From Clostridia bacterium BRH_c25 (GTDB lineage: Bacteria; Bacillota_A; Clostridia; Lutisporales; Lutisporaceae): 49,350 nt of DNA. Below are positions 25,848 to 34,548 of this stretch, piece by piece. The notes beneath the pieces are model-generated. The model was not told the origin of the DNA. It saw only the letters and a list, made by a program, of their open reading frames with translations, and did no database searches. The position numbers were made by a program, and so were the translations under genes. Numbering within the stretch: the first letter of the stretch is position 1; every line of letters begins with the position of its first letter. The stretch is taken from the NCBI GenBank assembly GCA_001515955.1, contig LOES01000003.1:1-49350 (forward strand), written 5' to 3'.

Positions 25848-27017
25848 GTGAAACACAGATTTATATCCAAAAGATATTGGAAGGATCAATCTACACCAAT
25901 GGGAAGAGTTGATGAACTGGCAAAGCAATTTGACGATTTGATAAATCTCAGCTTGGGAGATCCCGATTTGATAACCAGTGATGTAATAATTGAGAATTCT
26001 ATGAAGGATGCAAAGGCCGGACATACAAAGTATACCGATTTCAGAGGAGACCGTGAGTTAAGAGATGAAATAAGAAAATATTACAAGGAAGAGTACAAGC
26101 TTCATATTGAAGATGAAGAAGTATTTGTTGCAGCCAGTGGATGTCTGGCGATGTATCTGGCCCTGGAAGCCATACTGGATGACGGTGATGAAGTTATTTT
26201 ACAGGCACCGTATTTTACTCCATATCCTCAGCAGGTTCAACTGGCTAGAGGTATACCGGTTGATCTGGATACATACGAGGAAGATAATTTTCAGATAGAC
26301 GTCGGAAGCTTGGAAAGTCTTATAAACGAGAGGACAAAGGCGATAATAATAAATACGCCGAGCAATCCCACAGGCTGCTGTCTTACAAGAGAGACTATGG
26401 AAAAAATAGCGAAGGTAGCGATAAAGCATGACCTTATAGTGATAGCCGATGATATTTATACGGCATTCAGTTTCTCGGAACCATTCATACCTATTATATC
26501 CATAGATGGGATGAAGGAAAGGACTATTGTAATAAATAGCTTTTCGAAAAACTTCACCATGACCGGTTGGCGTATAGGAAACATTATAGCACCTGAATTA
26601 ATAATAAACACTATACAGCAGATAAATGAAAATGTTGTATTTACAGCCCCTTCAATATCTCAAAGAGGTGCAATACACGCTCTGCGGAATAGAGAAGCTA
26701 TTCAACCTCCTATGATAGAAGAGTACAGAAACAGAGCATTATATGCAGCAAAGAGAATCAACAAGATACCAAATATGTCTGTACTGTACCCCAGTGGGAC
26801 CTTTTATTTGTTCATTAATATAAAAGGTACAGGACTTGATTCTATGGCAGTAAGTGATATTATTCTAAAAGAAGCCCATGTGCTTGCCATACCCGGCATA
26901 GCATTCGGCAAGTGCGGGGAAGGTTACATAAGAATAGCCTGTACCGTAGGTATTGATAAGCTCAAAGAGGCATTTGACAGAGTAGAGGAAGTTAGTATAT
27001 TCAAATCTAAAAAATAA
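25848..27017 (+). CDS. PLP-dependent aminotransferase, class I/II
   Basis: 389 residues, fold type I. Landmarks are YTDFRGDRELRDEIRKYY, the substrate loop APYFTPYPQQV, TPSNPTG, the D-D-I-Y-T-A-F cofactor segment and the PLP lysine Lys234 in SFSKNFTMTGWRIGN. A C-terminal YIRIACTV carries the carboxylate-binding Arg. It resembles aspartate/aromatic aminotransferases; the amino donor is not clear. It starts with GTG nine bases after AAAGGAGG. It forms a unit with the downstream permease and shares an operator with the Etf-dehydrogenase unit, so it probably makes a 2-oxo acid related to that pathway. Confidence 0.9.
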   Translation: MKHRFISKRYWKDQSTPMGRVDELAKQFDDLINLSLGDPDLITSDVIIENSMKDAKAGHTKYTDFRGDRELRDEIRKYYKEEYKLHIEDEEVFVAASGCLAMYLALEAILDDGDEVILQAPYFTPYPQQVQLARGIPVDLDTYEEDNFQIDVGSLESLINERTKAIIINTPSNPTGCCLTRETMEKIAKVAIKHDLIVIADDIYTAFSFSEPFIPIISIDGMKERTIVINSFSKNFTMTGWRIGNIIAPELIINTIQQINENVVFTAPSISQRGAIHALRNREAIQPPMIEEYRNRALYAAKRINKIPNMSVLYPSGTFYLFINIKGTGLDSMAVSDIILKEAHVLAIPGIAFGKCGEGYIRIACTVGIDKLKEAFDRVEEVSIFKSKK

Positions 27018-27031
27018 AGGGGGATTTTGCA

Positions 27032-28411
27032 ATGGAAAACAGACCGGTTGTAGAAGGTTCAAGGGAAGTAAAGATTGATTCTAAGAGTATTATGAAGTTT
27101 TTAGTTCCTTCTGCCATAGGGGTATTCTTATTTATATTTCCGATAATATACAAAGGTGCTATGACTACCCCCATAGGGATTATATCAGAATGGCTTGCAG
27201 CTGCTATAAAACCTGTAGCATCTATGATAATTGTATCTGTTATTGTCATTTCAGCAATTGTTTCTACTATAACCACTTTAACAAAACCAAAAAAAATATT
27301 GGATAGCAGCCTCTTAAGCAAGCTGTTTGTAACAAGCAATTTTTATCTTGTATTCAGAATAATAGGTGCTATAATAGCTGTTTTAGTATATACAAAAACA
27401 GGATCTGAATTTATCTATTCACCCGATACGGGTGGAACTATGATGTCTCTTCTTGCTACTCTCATAGCGTGGTTTTTTGCAGCATCATATCTTATAACAC
27501 TTCTAATGGACTATGGAGCTATGGACTATACGGGTACAATGGTCAGGGGACTTGTAAGACCTCTTTTCAGACTGCCTGGAAGATCAGCTATAGACCTTGT
27601 TACTTCATGGATAGGGAATTGTAATGTGGGAGTAGTTTTAACCAGTATGCAGTATGAATCAGGATACTATACAGCCCGGGAGGCAGCAATTATATCTACA
27701 TGCTTTTCAGCAGTATCCCTTCCCTTTTGCCTTGTTATAGCAGCTATGCTGAAGGTAGATACCTATTTCATTCCATTTTATATCATTCTTACGATCACTG
27801 GCATACTGAGCGTTTCAATTATGTCAAGAATATGGCCCCTGTCTAAATTCCCGGATACATATTATGAGAAGGTTGGAAAGCAGATAAACGAAGAAGAACC
27901 TACAGGTATAAAGAGAAGTCAATGGGCATTGCAGTTAGCTGTTCAAAAAGCTGAGAAAGCAAATAGTTTATCTCAAGTATTGTATAAAGGCACAGAAATG
28001 TTTCTTGGGATAATATTTGCCCTTACCCCTTGTGTTATGTCTTTTGGCACAATAGCATTGATTGTGGCTACATATACGCCGGTATTTAACTGGATATCCT
28101 TACCCTTTGGATATTATCTTCAATTTATGGGGCTTGAGGATGCTTTTGCAGCAGCACCTGCTACTATAGTCGGATTCGCAGATATGTTTATACCTGCCAT
28201 ACTCCTTGCAAATGTAGCTTCGGTAAAGACAAGGTTCATAATTGGGATACTATCCCTTGTACAGATTATATATATGACAGAGGTAGGTACAATAATAATT
28301 ACATCCAAAATACCTGTTAAATTAAAGGACCTGGCAATAATATTCCTTGAAAAGACTATTATATCAATTCCTATAATAGTTATATTGACAAATTTATCCG
28401 GTCTATTCTAA
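27032..28411 (+). CDS. YjiH-like membrane transporter with nucleoside-recognition (Gate) domain
   Basis: 459 residues with about ten transmembrane helices. A Gate-type segment (WIGNCNVGVVLTSMQYESGYYTAREAAIISTCFSAV) is typical of the YjiH group. It starts 14 bases after the aminotransferase stop, behind AAGGGGG, so it is co-transcribed and probably imports or exports that enzyme's substrate, perhaps an amino or organic acid. Gate-domain proteins also include nucleoside carriers, so the substrate is inferred from context only. Confidence 0.8.
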   Translation: MENRPVVEGSREVKIDSKSIMKFLVPSAIGVFLFIFPIIYKGAMTTPIGIISEWLAAAIKPVASMIIVSVIVISAIVSTITTLTKPKKILDSSLLSKLFVTSNFYLVFRIIGAIIAVLVYTKTGSEFIYSPDTGGTMMSLLATLIAWFFAASYLITLLMDYGAMDYTGTMVRGLVRPLFRLPGRSAIDLVTSWIGNCNVGVVLTSMQYESGYYTAREAAIISTCFSAVSLPFCLVIAAMLKVDTYFIPFYIILTITGILSVSIMSRIWPLSKFPDTYYEKVGKQINEEEPTGIKRSQWALQLAVQKAEKANSLSQVLYKGTEMFLGIIFALTPCVMSFGTIALIVATYTPVFNWISLPFGYYLQFMGLEDAFAAAPATIVGFADMFIPAILLANVASVKTRFIIGILSLVQIIYMTEVGTIIITSKIPVKLKDLAIIFLEKTIISIPIIVILTNLSGLF

Positions 28412-28414
28412 AAG

Positions 28415-28455
28415 AAGAGATATAGGCTTTTATTTAGCTTATATCTCTTTTTTCT
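28415..28455. terminator. Terminator between convergent permease and GntR genes
   Basis: AAGAGATATAGGCT pairs with AGCTTATATCTCTT, then TTTTCTTT on the plus strand. It can serve both strands. Confidence 0.8.
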
Positions 28456-28464
28456 TTAAACTTT

Positions 28465-29163
28465 TTATAAATCATTCAGCATGGAGGTATTTATCTGGCT
28501 CAAATGGTAATTGGTAGCCTCTACCGCTTCCTTGCTGTTGTGGGCTTCTATCGCCTTGATAATGCGAGTATGCTCATTATAGATTTTTTCTATGGAGTCT
28601 TCTCCAAAAAGGCTCATTCTGACGGTTTTCTCTATAAAGTTGTCAAGAAGATATGAGAGGCTTTCCAGCAAGTTAATAATTAATCTGTTCTTGCCAATAG
28701 CAGCTATTTCATAGTGAAACATTTTATCAAAACGGGACTTTTCGTTTTCTGACTTTGCATCCATCATACTATTCATAATATTGTACAGTTTTTTTATATC
28801 ATCTTCAGTTGCAACCAGAGCTGCCTGCCCTGAAGTGAAGGACTCTATTATATATCTCAATTGTAGTATTTCTTCGATATTACCGTTGGATAGCTTGAAT
28901 GATAATGATAAAGGCTTGAAAAGGCTGTTCTCTATGTTGTTTATAATATAATTACCCTGACCGTGACGGCATTCGATAAGCCCAATGACCTCTAAGGCCT
29001 TCAGTGCCTCGCGGAGAGCAGGGCGGCCTACATTGAACATCTCGGTAAGCTCTCTTTCCGGAGGAAGCTTATCACCGCTTTTCAATGTACCATCCATTAT
29101 CATTTTCTCTATTTGCTCTATGATTATTTCGGATATTTTTTTGTTTTCTACTGTTTCGAACAT
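28465..29163 (-). CDS. FadR-subfamily GntR transcriptional regulator
   Basis: 232 residues. The N-terminal winged helix-turn-helix (about 8-75) contains GDKLPPERELTEMFNVGRPALREALKALEVIGLIECRHGQG, the GntR signature. The C-terminal FCD domain of about 140 residues binds an organic acid and, in this family, often a metal through His residues (HYEIAA, HTRIIKAIEAH, NYHLSQ). It diverges from the EtfB gene across operator 2 and probably represses both nearby units in the manner of LldR or PdhR. AAAGGAGG lies 12 bases before the ATG, a slightly long spacing. Confidence 0.92.
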   Translation of the reverse strand: MFETVENKKISEIIIEQIEKMIMDGTLKSGDKLPPERELTEMFNVGRPALREALKALEVIGLIECRHGQGNYIINNIENSLFKPLSLSFKLSNGNIEEILQLRYIIESFTSGQAALVATEDDIKKLYNIMNSMMDAKSENEKSRFDKMFHYEIAAIGKNRLIINLLESLSYLLDNFIEKTVRMSLFGEDSIEKIYNEHTRIIKAIEAHNSKEAVEATNYHLSQINTSMLNDL

Positions 29164-29237
29164 GATAAAACTATGCCTCCTTTATTTATATACCATTATA
29201 TCATTATTTAAAAAAATGTGATAATATATCATATAGA

Positions 29238-29247
29238 GGTAAGACCA
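29238..29247. promoter_or_regulatory. FadR/LldR-type operator 2
   Basis: GGTAAGACCA lies in the 242-base gap between the divergent GntR gene and etfB. Its nine-base core is the reverse complement of the operator 1 core, and both sites share flanking GA and CGATAC. A TATAAT on the minus strand (29200-29195) could serve the regulator gene. Confidence 0.75.
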
Positions 29248-29405
29248 CGATACCAATAACTAATGATAATTGATTTCACTAAAACTTATAGTTTATGAGT
29301 AAGTAAAAAGGGTTTGTTCCATAATATTATTTCTATTTCATAATACATTCTAACACATTTTACATAGAAAATAATCAGCTTATAATTTGCAAAGGAGTAG
29401 AGTAT

Positions 29406-30191
29406 ATGAATATTGTAGTCCTCATCAAGGAAGTACCGGACATGGACAGGGTAAAATTTGACAAGGAAAAAGGTGTTGTTGACAGGTCATCTGCTGAAGC
29501 TGAGATAAATCCTTTTGATATGCACGCATTGCAGGCAGCAGTTGATTTAAAGAAGAAATATAATGCAAATGTGACCGTTGTTACAATGGGGCCTCCAAGA
29601 GCAGAAAAATCCTTAAGGGATGCTTATGCCCGCGGCGCTGACAAATGTGTACTGCTTACAGACAGAAAATTCGGCGGCTCTGATACTTATGCAACAGCTA
29701 TAACATTAGCATCAGCTATACAGCGTATTAAAGACTGTGACCTGATTATTTGCGGAGAGAAGTCGGTTGACGGGGATACCGCTCAGGTAGGAGCAGAAGT
29801 AGCAGAATTTCTGGATCTGCCGCATACCTATTATGTAGAAAAAATAATCAGCATTAATGAGACAGAGATAGAAGTAGTTTCATCCAAGATGCGTGGCAGT
29901 AAACAGATAAGAAAAATGAAGCTCCCTGCACTTATAGGAGTAAACAAAAATATCAATATACCACAGCTCCCTACTTTAAAGAGAAAGCTTGAATCATTGA
30001 ATATTGGAATTGAAAAGCTGGGAATGGACGATTTATTGGATTATATGACAGAAGAGAATACCGGCTTTAAAGGTTCGCCGACAAAGGTATCAAAAATAGA
30101 GATACCAAAAGAAGCTTCCAGAGAGGGAAGGATTTTTAGAGATGATCGAGAGAGCTTTATTAAAGCATTCATTGCAGAAAGCAGGTGTTAA
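29406..30191 (+). CDS. etfB: Electron transfer flavoprotein, beta subunit
   Basis: 261 residues. EtfB features are MNIVVLIKEVPDMDRVKFD, NPFDMHALQAAVDLK, VTVVTMGPPRAEKSLRDAYARGADK and the LIICGEKSVDGDTAQVGAEVAEFL segment, which binds AMP or a second flavin. It forms a heterodimer with EtfA and carries electrons for the dehydrogenase encoded two genes downstream. AAAGGAG precedes the ATG. etfA starts one base after the stop. Several Etf proteins in this class bifurcate electrons with NADH and ferredoxin; whether this one does is not shown by sequence reading alone. Confidence 0.94.
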   Translation: MNIVVLIKEVPDMDRVKFDKEKGVVDRSSAEAEINPFDMHALQAAVDLKKKYNANVTVVTMGPPRAEKSLRDAYARGADKCVLLTDRKFGGSDTYATAITLASAIQRIKDCDLIICGEKSVDGDTAQVGAEVAEFLDLPHTYYVEKIISINETEIEVVSSKMRGSKQIRKMKLPALIGVNKNINIPQLPTLKRKLESLNIGIEKLGMDDLLDYMTEENTGFKGSPTKVSKIEIPKEASREGRIFRDDRESFIKAFIAESRC

Positions 30192-30192
30192 C

Positions 30193-31167
30193 TTGGATAA
30201 ATATGCAGGAGTACTGATTGTGGCAGAGCAGGACAAGGGTGAGATACACAAGGTAACCTCCGAGCTTTTGAATAAAGGTAAAGAGCTTGCCGGCAAACTG
30301 AAGGCTTCATTGGAATGCCTCATTCTGGCAGGGGAGGGTATAGCTGCGGAAGAGCTCAATTTCAGAGGAGCAGATACTGTATACTATATGAAATCCGAGG
30401 CTTTTGAAGTACAAGAGGAATATCTTTTCAAATCAAATATTTCAGAGTTTATAAAGGAGCATAAGCCTGAAATAGTTCTTGTAGGAGCTACAGACTTTGG
30501 ACGTTCCCTTGCTCCAAGAGTAGCAGCGGCACTCAGAACAGGATTGACGGCAGATTGTACTGAAATGGAAATAGATGAAGCCGGCAAGCTGATACAAATA
30601 AGACCGGCCTTCAGTGATAATATTCTGGCACATATAAGAACTGTAACTTACCCGCAGATGGCTACAATAAGATACAAGGAGTTTTGTGAATCCGGGCGTG
30701 ATGCTTCAAAACCTGTCAACATTGTAGAAGTTAAGCCATACTTGGATGAATACGATAAATCCAGAGTAGTAAGAGTATTCAGTGATGAAGAATTTGATAT
30801 AACTGAAGCTGAGGTCATAGTGGCCGGCGGCAGGGGCATAAGGCGAAAGGAAGACCTTACAATCCTGGAGGAATTAGCGGAGGTAATGGGGGGAGCTGTT
30901 GGAGCGTCGAGAGCTTTAGTGGATGCCGGTATGATAAGTGGCGCCCATCAGGTGGGCTACAGTGGAAACCGGGTGAAACCCGGAATATATGTGGCATGCG
31001 GTATATCGGGAGCACCGCAGCACTTGGCAGGTATGAAGGAGTCTGATGTGATAATTGCAATTAACAGCGACCCGTCTGCTCCAATATTCAATGTATGTGA
31101 TTTTGGATATGTGGGAGATTTGTATGAGATAGTACCGGAGCTGATAAGAGCGGTAAGGAGGGGATAA
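30193..31167 (+). CDS. etfA: Electron transfer flavoprotein, alpha subunit
   Basis: 324 residues from a TTG start at 30193, one base after the etfB stop and six bases after AGGTG. An upstream ATG (30142) would overlap etfB by 50 bases, and the family's N terminus fits the TTG start (DKYAGVLIVAEQ). The C-terminal FAD domain contains GGRGIRRKEDL, GASRALVDAG, QVGYSGNRVKPGIYVACGISG and INSDPSAPIFNVCDFGYVGDL. No CxxCxxC ferredoxin-like extension is present at the N terminus. It pairs with EtfB and the following FAD dehydrogenase. Confidence 0.94.
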   Translation: MDKYAGVLIVAEQDKGEIHKVTSELLNKGKELAGKLKASLECLILAGEGIAAEELNFRGADTVYYMKSEAFEVQEEYLFKSNISEFIKEHKPEIVLVGATDFGRSLAPRVAAALRTGLTADCTEMEIDEAGKLIQIRPAFSDNILAHIRTVTYPQMATIRYKEFCESGRDASKPVNIVEVKPYLDEYDKSRVVRVFSDEEFDITEAEVIVAGGRGIRRKEDLTILEELAEVMGGAVGASRALVDAGMISGAHQVGYSGNRVKPGIYVACGISGAPQHLAGMKESDVIIAINSDPSAPIFNVCDFGYVGDLYEIVPELIRAVRRG

Positions 31168-31169
31168 GT

Positions 31170-32555
31170 GTGGATATAAGGGTTATAAACAAGATGCTTG
31201 AAATAGTAGGTCAGGATTATGTAATAGTTGATTTGAATCAGAAGAAATCTTACCTTTATGATGAAACGGAAATAAGCATGAGGCCCAAGGCTGATGAAAG
31301 CTCGATAGTAGTAAAGCCGGGCGGTGCTAATGAAATATCTTGTATAATGAAATATGCTAATGAGAACAAAATTCCCGTTGTAGTTCATGGGGGCGGTACA
31401 GGTCTTTGCGGTGCGGCTGTACCGATTTTTGAAAGTATAATAATTTCAACAGAGAGAATGAATAGAATTATTGAAATTGACTCAGATAATATGCTGGCAG
31501 TTTTGGAAGCCGGCGTTACACTGTTTGACCTTCTTGAAGAACTGGAAAAGCATGAGGGGATAGGTTTTCCAGTACACCCCGGAGATGAAGGAGCCCAAAT
31601 GGGTGGTATGGCAGTGACTAACGCAGGAGGAGCAAGAGCAGTAAGGCACGGAGTTATGAGAAAGCATATACAGGGCTTGGAGGTGGTCCTCCCCAGCGGA
31701 GAAATACTGATGCTGGGAGGAAAACTTGCAAAGGATAATGCGGGCTACAATCTTATGAATATTATAATAGGCAGCGAAGGAACACTCGGGGTTGTCACCA
31801 AGGTAATTTTGAAGCTGTATCCTGAGGATAAATATACTGCTACGATAATAGCATCCTTTGATAAATTCGAAGATGCTTCAAAAGCAGTTCTTGATATCCT
31901 GAAAAGCGGAATAATCCCACTTGCAGTGGAATACCAGGACAAGCATTTGTTTACAGGTACAGCAAAAATGCTGGGTATGGAATGGCAGGCACAGAAAGGT
32001 GATGCGGACCTCATGATTATACTTTCTGAAGGCACTGAACAAAGATTTTTTGATGTGTGCAGAATAATTGAGGGAATATGCAATAATAACAAAGCCTGTG
32101 GAACTCTGTTTGCAGGAAAGAAGAAGGAACAGGCAGATTTACTTCTGATCAGAAGCCAGCACTATGAATATATAAAGCACATGATAGGACACTCTTTTGA
32201 CATGGCAGTGCCTGTATCAGATGTGCCGTCATTTCTAAAGGATATTAAGGAGCTTGCGAAGGAATACAATACGATTACTAACGTAACAGCACATATTGCA
32301 GACGGAAATATACACAACGACATAGTATTGGTAGAGGGTAAAATGCCTGAATATGCAGAAGAATTGAAGGAAAAAATGTTTAGAGCCTGCTTTAAATATA
32401 ATGGAACTATAACCGGTGAGCATGGAATCGGGAAAGTAAGAATTAACGACTTAAAGCTTCAAAAATCAGAAACCGAGCTTGAGATTATGAGGGGAATAAA
32501 GAAGTTATTTGATCCCAACAATATAATGAACCCTAATACTGTTGTTGATATATGA
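31170..32555 (+). CDS. FAD-linked 2-hydroxyacid dehydrogenase, GlcD/LctD type
   Basis: 461 residues of the vanillyl-alcohol-oxidase FAD family. The FAD-binding region has VVVHGGGTGLCGAAVP, HPGDEGAQMGGMAVTNAGGARAVRHG and NIIIGSEGTLGVVTKV. The C-terminal oxidase domain ends with HIADGNIHNDIV and TGEHGIGKVR. It oxidises a 2-hydroxy acid such as lactate or glycolate and passes electrons to EtfAB. The gene order etfB-etfA-dehydrogenase matches lctBCD of lactate-oxidising acetogens. It starts with GTG behind AAGGAGGGG, three bases after etfA. Lactate is the best guess for substrate, but no lactate permease or racemase is adjacent. Confidence 0.9.
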   Translation: MDIRVINKMLEIVGQDYVIVDLNQKKSYLYDETEISMRPKADESSIVVKPGGANEISCIMKYANENKIPVVVHGGGTGLCGAAVPIFESIIISTERMNRIIEIDSDNMLAVLEAGVTLFDLLEELEKHEGIGFPVHPGDEGAQMGGMAVTNAGGARAVRHGVMRKHIQGLEVVLPSGEILMLGGKLAKDNAGYNLMNIIIGSEGTLGVVTKVILKLYPEDKYTATIIASFDKFEDASKAVLDILKSGIIPLAVEYQDKHLFTGTAKMLGMEWQAQKGDADLMIILSEGTEQRFFDVCRIIEGICNNNKACGTLFAGKKKEQADLLLIRSQHYEYIKHMIGHSFDMAVPVSDVPSFLKDIKELAKEYNTITNVTAHIADGNIHNDIVLVEGKMPEYAEELKEKMFRACFKYNGTITGEHGIGKVRINDLKLQKSETELEIMRGIKKLFDPNNIMNPNTVVDI

Positions 32556-32584
32556 CAGCTATTTTTAGGAACTGCTGCGAAATG

Positions 32585-32606
32585 GGGAACGGTCAAGACC
32601 GTTCCC
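32585..32606. terminator. Hairpin between convergent dehydrogenase and MATE genes
   Basis: GGGAACGGTC-AA-GACCGTTCCC is a perfect 10-bp inverted repeat ending at the MATE stop codon. It has no T run on either strand. Confidence 0.5.
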
Positions 32607-33976
32607 TACAATTCATTCGGGACAGTTGTTATGGAGTCCTTCTCCAAATTTCTTATACCCCAGTAGAACCATAAGCCTGTCAATAAGGCAGAGAAGAGAT
32701 CAGCAAAGGGTGCAGCATACAATAGACCGCTAATGCCCCAGAACTTGGGGAATATAATAAGTGCCGGGATAAGAAGGATTATCTGCCTTGTAAGTGTCAA
32801 AAACATTGCAGATCTGGATTTTCCGATAGCTTGAAAGAAATTAGAAGCAATAATCTGGAATCCAACAACAGGCATGCACAAGAACCAGGCTATCAATCCA
32901 TAGCTTCCAAATTTTATTAACTCAGGGTCACGGTTGAATAAAGAAATAATCTGCTTGGGGAATAACCATATAATAATATAACCCGCAACTACAACCGCAG
33001 TAGCAGCAAATACGGCAAGCTTTGCAGCTTCTTTTACCCTGCTGAATTTTCTTGCCCCGTAGTTAAAGCTGATTATAGGCTGAACACCTTGCTTTATACC
33101 AATAACAGGCATTAGAAATATAGTCTGGAGGCTGTTTATTATACCCATGCCCGATACTGCTATATCTCCGCCGTATATAAACAGACTCTTGTTAAGTATT
33201 GCATTCAGAAGGCTGTTAGCAAGCTGCAGCGCAAAGCCGGGAAGCCCCAGAGAAACTATTCTGGCCGCAATATTAAGATTTATCTTCATGTATTTGCGTT
33301 TAAGCTTGTGTTTACTATGCTTGCCTGTAAAGTATAACACTACCCATGCAGCTGAAATACATTGAGCCAGTATGGTAGCAAGAGCAGCTCCGGTCATGCC
33401 CATTTTTAAAACATATATGAATACCGGGTCCAGCAGGGTGTTTATACCTGCACCCAGAAACATGGTCAGCATTGCTATCTTAGGGTTGCCGTCGGCACGT
33501 ATAAAATTGTTCATGCCCAGACTTACTACTTGAAAGACTGCTCCAAAGAAAATCACTCGCATGTATTCCGTGGAATAAGGCAAGACAGCTTCACTGGCAC
33601 CGAACAAGGTTAATAGCGGCCGTAGAAAAATCTGACCTAAAATCATAAATGCAAGCCCGGCAAAAACCAATAGTGCAAAAGCATTGCCTAAAGCGCGGTC
33701 AGCTTCTTCCGAACGTCCTTCTCCCAATTTTATAGAGAATAAGGTTGCTCCTCCGACTCCGAATAAAATTCCTATTGACAGAAGTATTATCATAATTGGA
33801 AAACCGATAGTGATTCCAGCTAAACCATAGGTTCCCAAATCACTACTATTTCCGATGAAGATTCTATCAACAATATTATATAGAGAGTTCACCATCATGC
33901 CTACAATGGCGGGTACTGAGTATTTGATCAAAAGCTTTGATATTTTTTCCGCGCTTAATGGATTCACATATCCCAT
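32606..33976 (-). CDS. MATE-family multidrug efflux protein
   Basis: 456 residues with 12 predicted transmembrane helices in two related halves of six. The N-terminal PAIVGMMVNSLYNIVDRIFIG and the PVIGIKQGVQPIISFNYGARKFSRV segment at the second half are typical of MATE (MepA-like) exporters, which expel cationic drugs using Na+ or H+. The gene starts one base after the marR-type gene, so the two form an operon under that regulator and its two-palindrome promoter. Confidence 0.92.
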   Translation of the reverse strand: MGYVNPLSAEKISKLLIKYSVPAIVGMMVNSLYNIVDRIFIGNSSDLGTYGLAGITIGFPIMIILLSIGILFGVGGATLFSIKLGEGRSEEADRALGNAFALLVFAGLAFMILGQIFLRPLLTLFGASEAVLPYSTEYMRVIFFGAVFQVVSLGMNNFIRADGNPKIAMLTMFLGAGINTLLDPVFIYVLKMGMTGAALATILAQCISAAWVVLYFTGKHSKHKLKRKYMKINLNIAARIVSLGLPGFALQLANSLLNAILNKSLFIYGGDIAVSGMGIINSLQTIFLMPVIGIKQGVQPIISFNYGARKFSRVKEAAKLAVFAATAVVVAGYIIIWLFPKQIISLFNRDPELIKFGSYGLIAWFLCMPVVGFQIIASNFFQAIGKSRSAMFLTLTRQIILLIPALIIFPKFWGISGLLYAAPFADLFSALLTGLWFYWGIRNLEKDSITTVPNEL

Positions 33977-33977
33977 A

Positions 33978-34424
33978 TCACAATTCCTCCATTGTCTTTT
34001 TCAAGTCCGTACGTTCCACTTTACCGACCATGTTTTCAAGTACGGATAGGACTTCATCAATAGATTCTGCGTCTATCCCCTCTGTCAAAAATTCGCTCCA
34101 ACGCCATACCCTTTGTCTTATTTCATCTTTATGAATTTTTGCCTTATCGGAAAGATAAACTCTATTAAACCTCTTATCTGTATGATCTTTTTCTCTTATT
34201 ATATAGCCCTTCTCTTCCAGTGATTTTATAGCCCGGGCCGTTGCCGACTTGTCTATGTATAAATAGGAGGACAGTTCATCCTGGGTTGCCATGTCTTTCC
34301 TATACAGATACATCAGAAAAGCATACTCAGCAGAAGTGATATCAAAGTCCTTTAGAGAATAATTTATATATATCTGTGATTGCCGGTGTAGAATAGATAG
34401 TAATCGTCCGATACTCTTTTCCAA
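33978..34424 (-). CDS. MarR-family transcriptional regulator
   Basis: 148 residues. The winged helix-turn-helix (about 45-105) is MATQDELSSYLYIDKSATARAIKSLEEKGYIIREKDHTDKRFNRVYLSDKA, the MarR signature with the DxRxxxxxLT-like wing. It is the first gene of a two-gene operon with the MATE exporter. Two palindromes around its promoter are likely binding sites for its own product, so an exported compound may relieve repression of both genes. Confidence 0.92.
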   Translation of the reverse strand: MEKSIGRLLSILHRQSQIYINYSLKDFDITSAEYAFLMYLYRKDMATQDELSSYLYIDKSATARAIKSLEEKGYIIREKDHTDKRFNRVYLSDKAKIHKDEIRQRVWRWSEFLTEGIDAESIDEVLSVLENMVGKVERTDLKKTMEEL

Positions 34425-34440
34425 AACCCTTACCCCTCCT

Positions 34441-34488
34441 TAGTTGACATATCAACTATTATAAATATATAGAGTTGATATGTCAACT
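34441..34488 (-). promoter_or_regulatory. Consensus promoter with two MarR operators
   Basis: On the minus strand TTGACA (34486-34481) is spaced exactly 17 nt from TATAAT (34463-34458), a full sigma-A consensus. Each box is overlapped by a palindrome: TAGTTGACATATCAACTA (34441-34458) and AGTTGATATGTCAACT (34473-34488), which are copies of one another in inverted orientation. This fits autorepression by the MarR protein. Confidence 0.85.
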
Positions 34489-34548
34489 ATTATTATACTA
34501 GTGTTTATACTATTAAATAAAGCAAAAATGACTCCAATACCTTGCCTG

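Noticed and set aside
29359..29386. TTTACA-16-TATAAT as promoter of etfB.
   Set aside because: The start point would fall on the ribosome site, leaving no usable leader.
30142..30192. EtfA starting at ATG 30142, with a long overlap with etfB.
   Set aside because: The family N terminus fits TTG 30193, which has its own AGGTG and is one base from the etfB stop.
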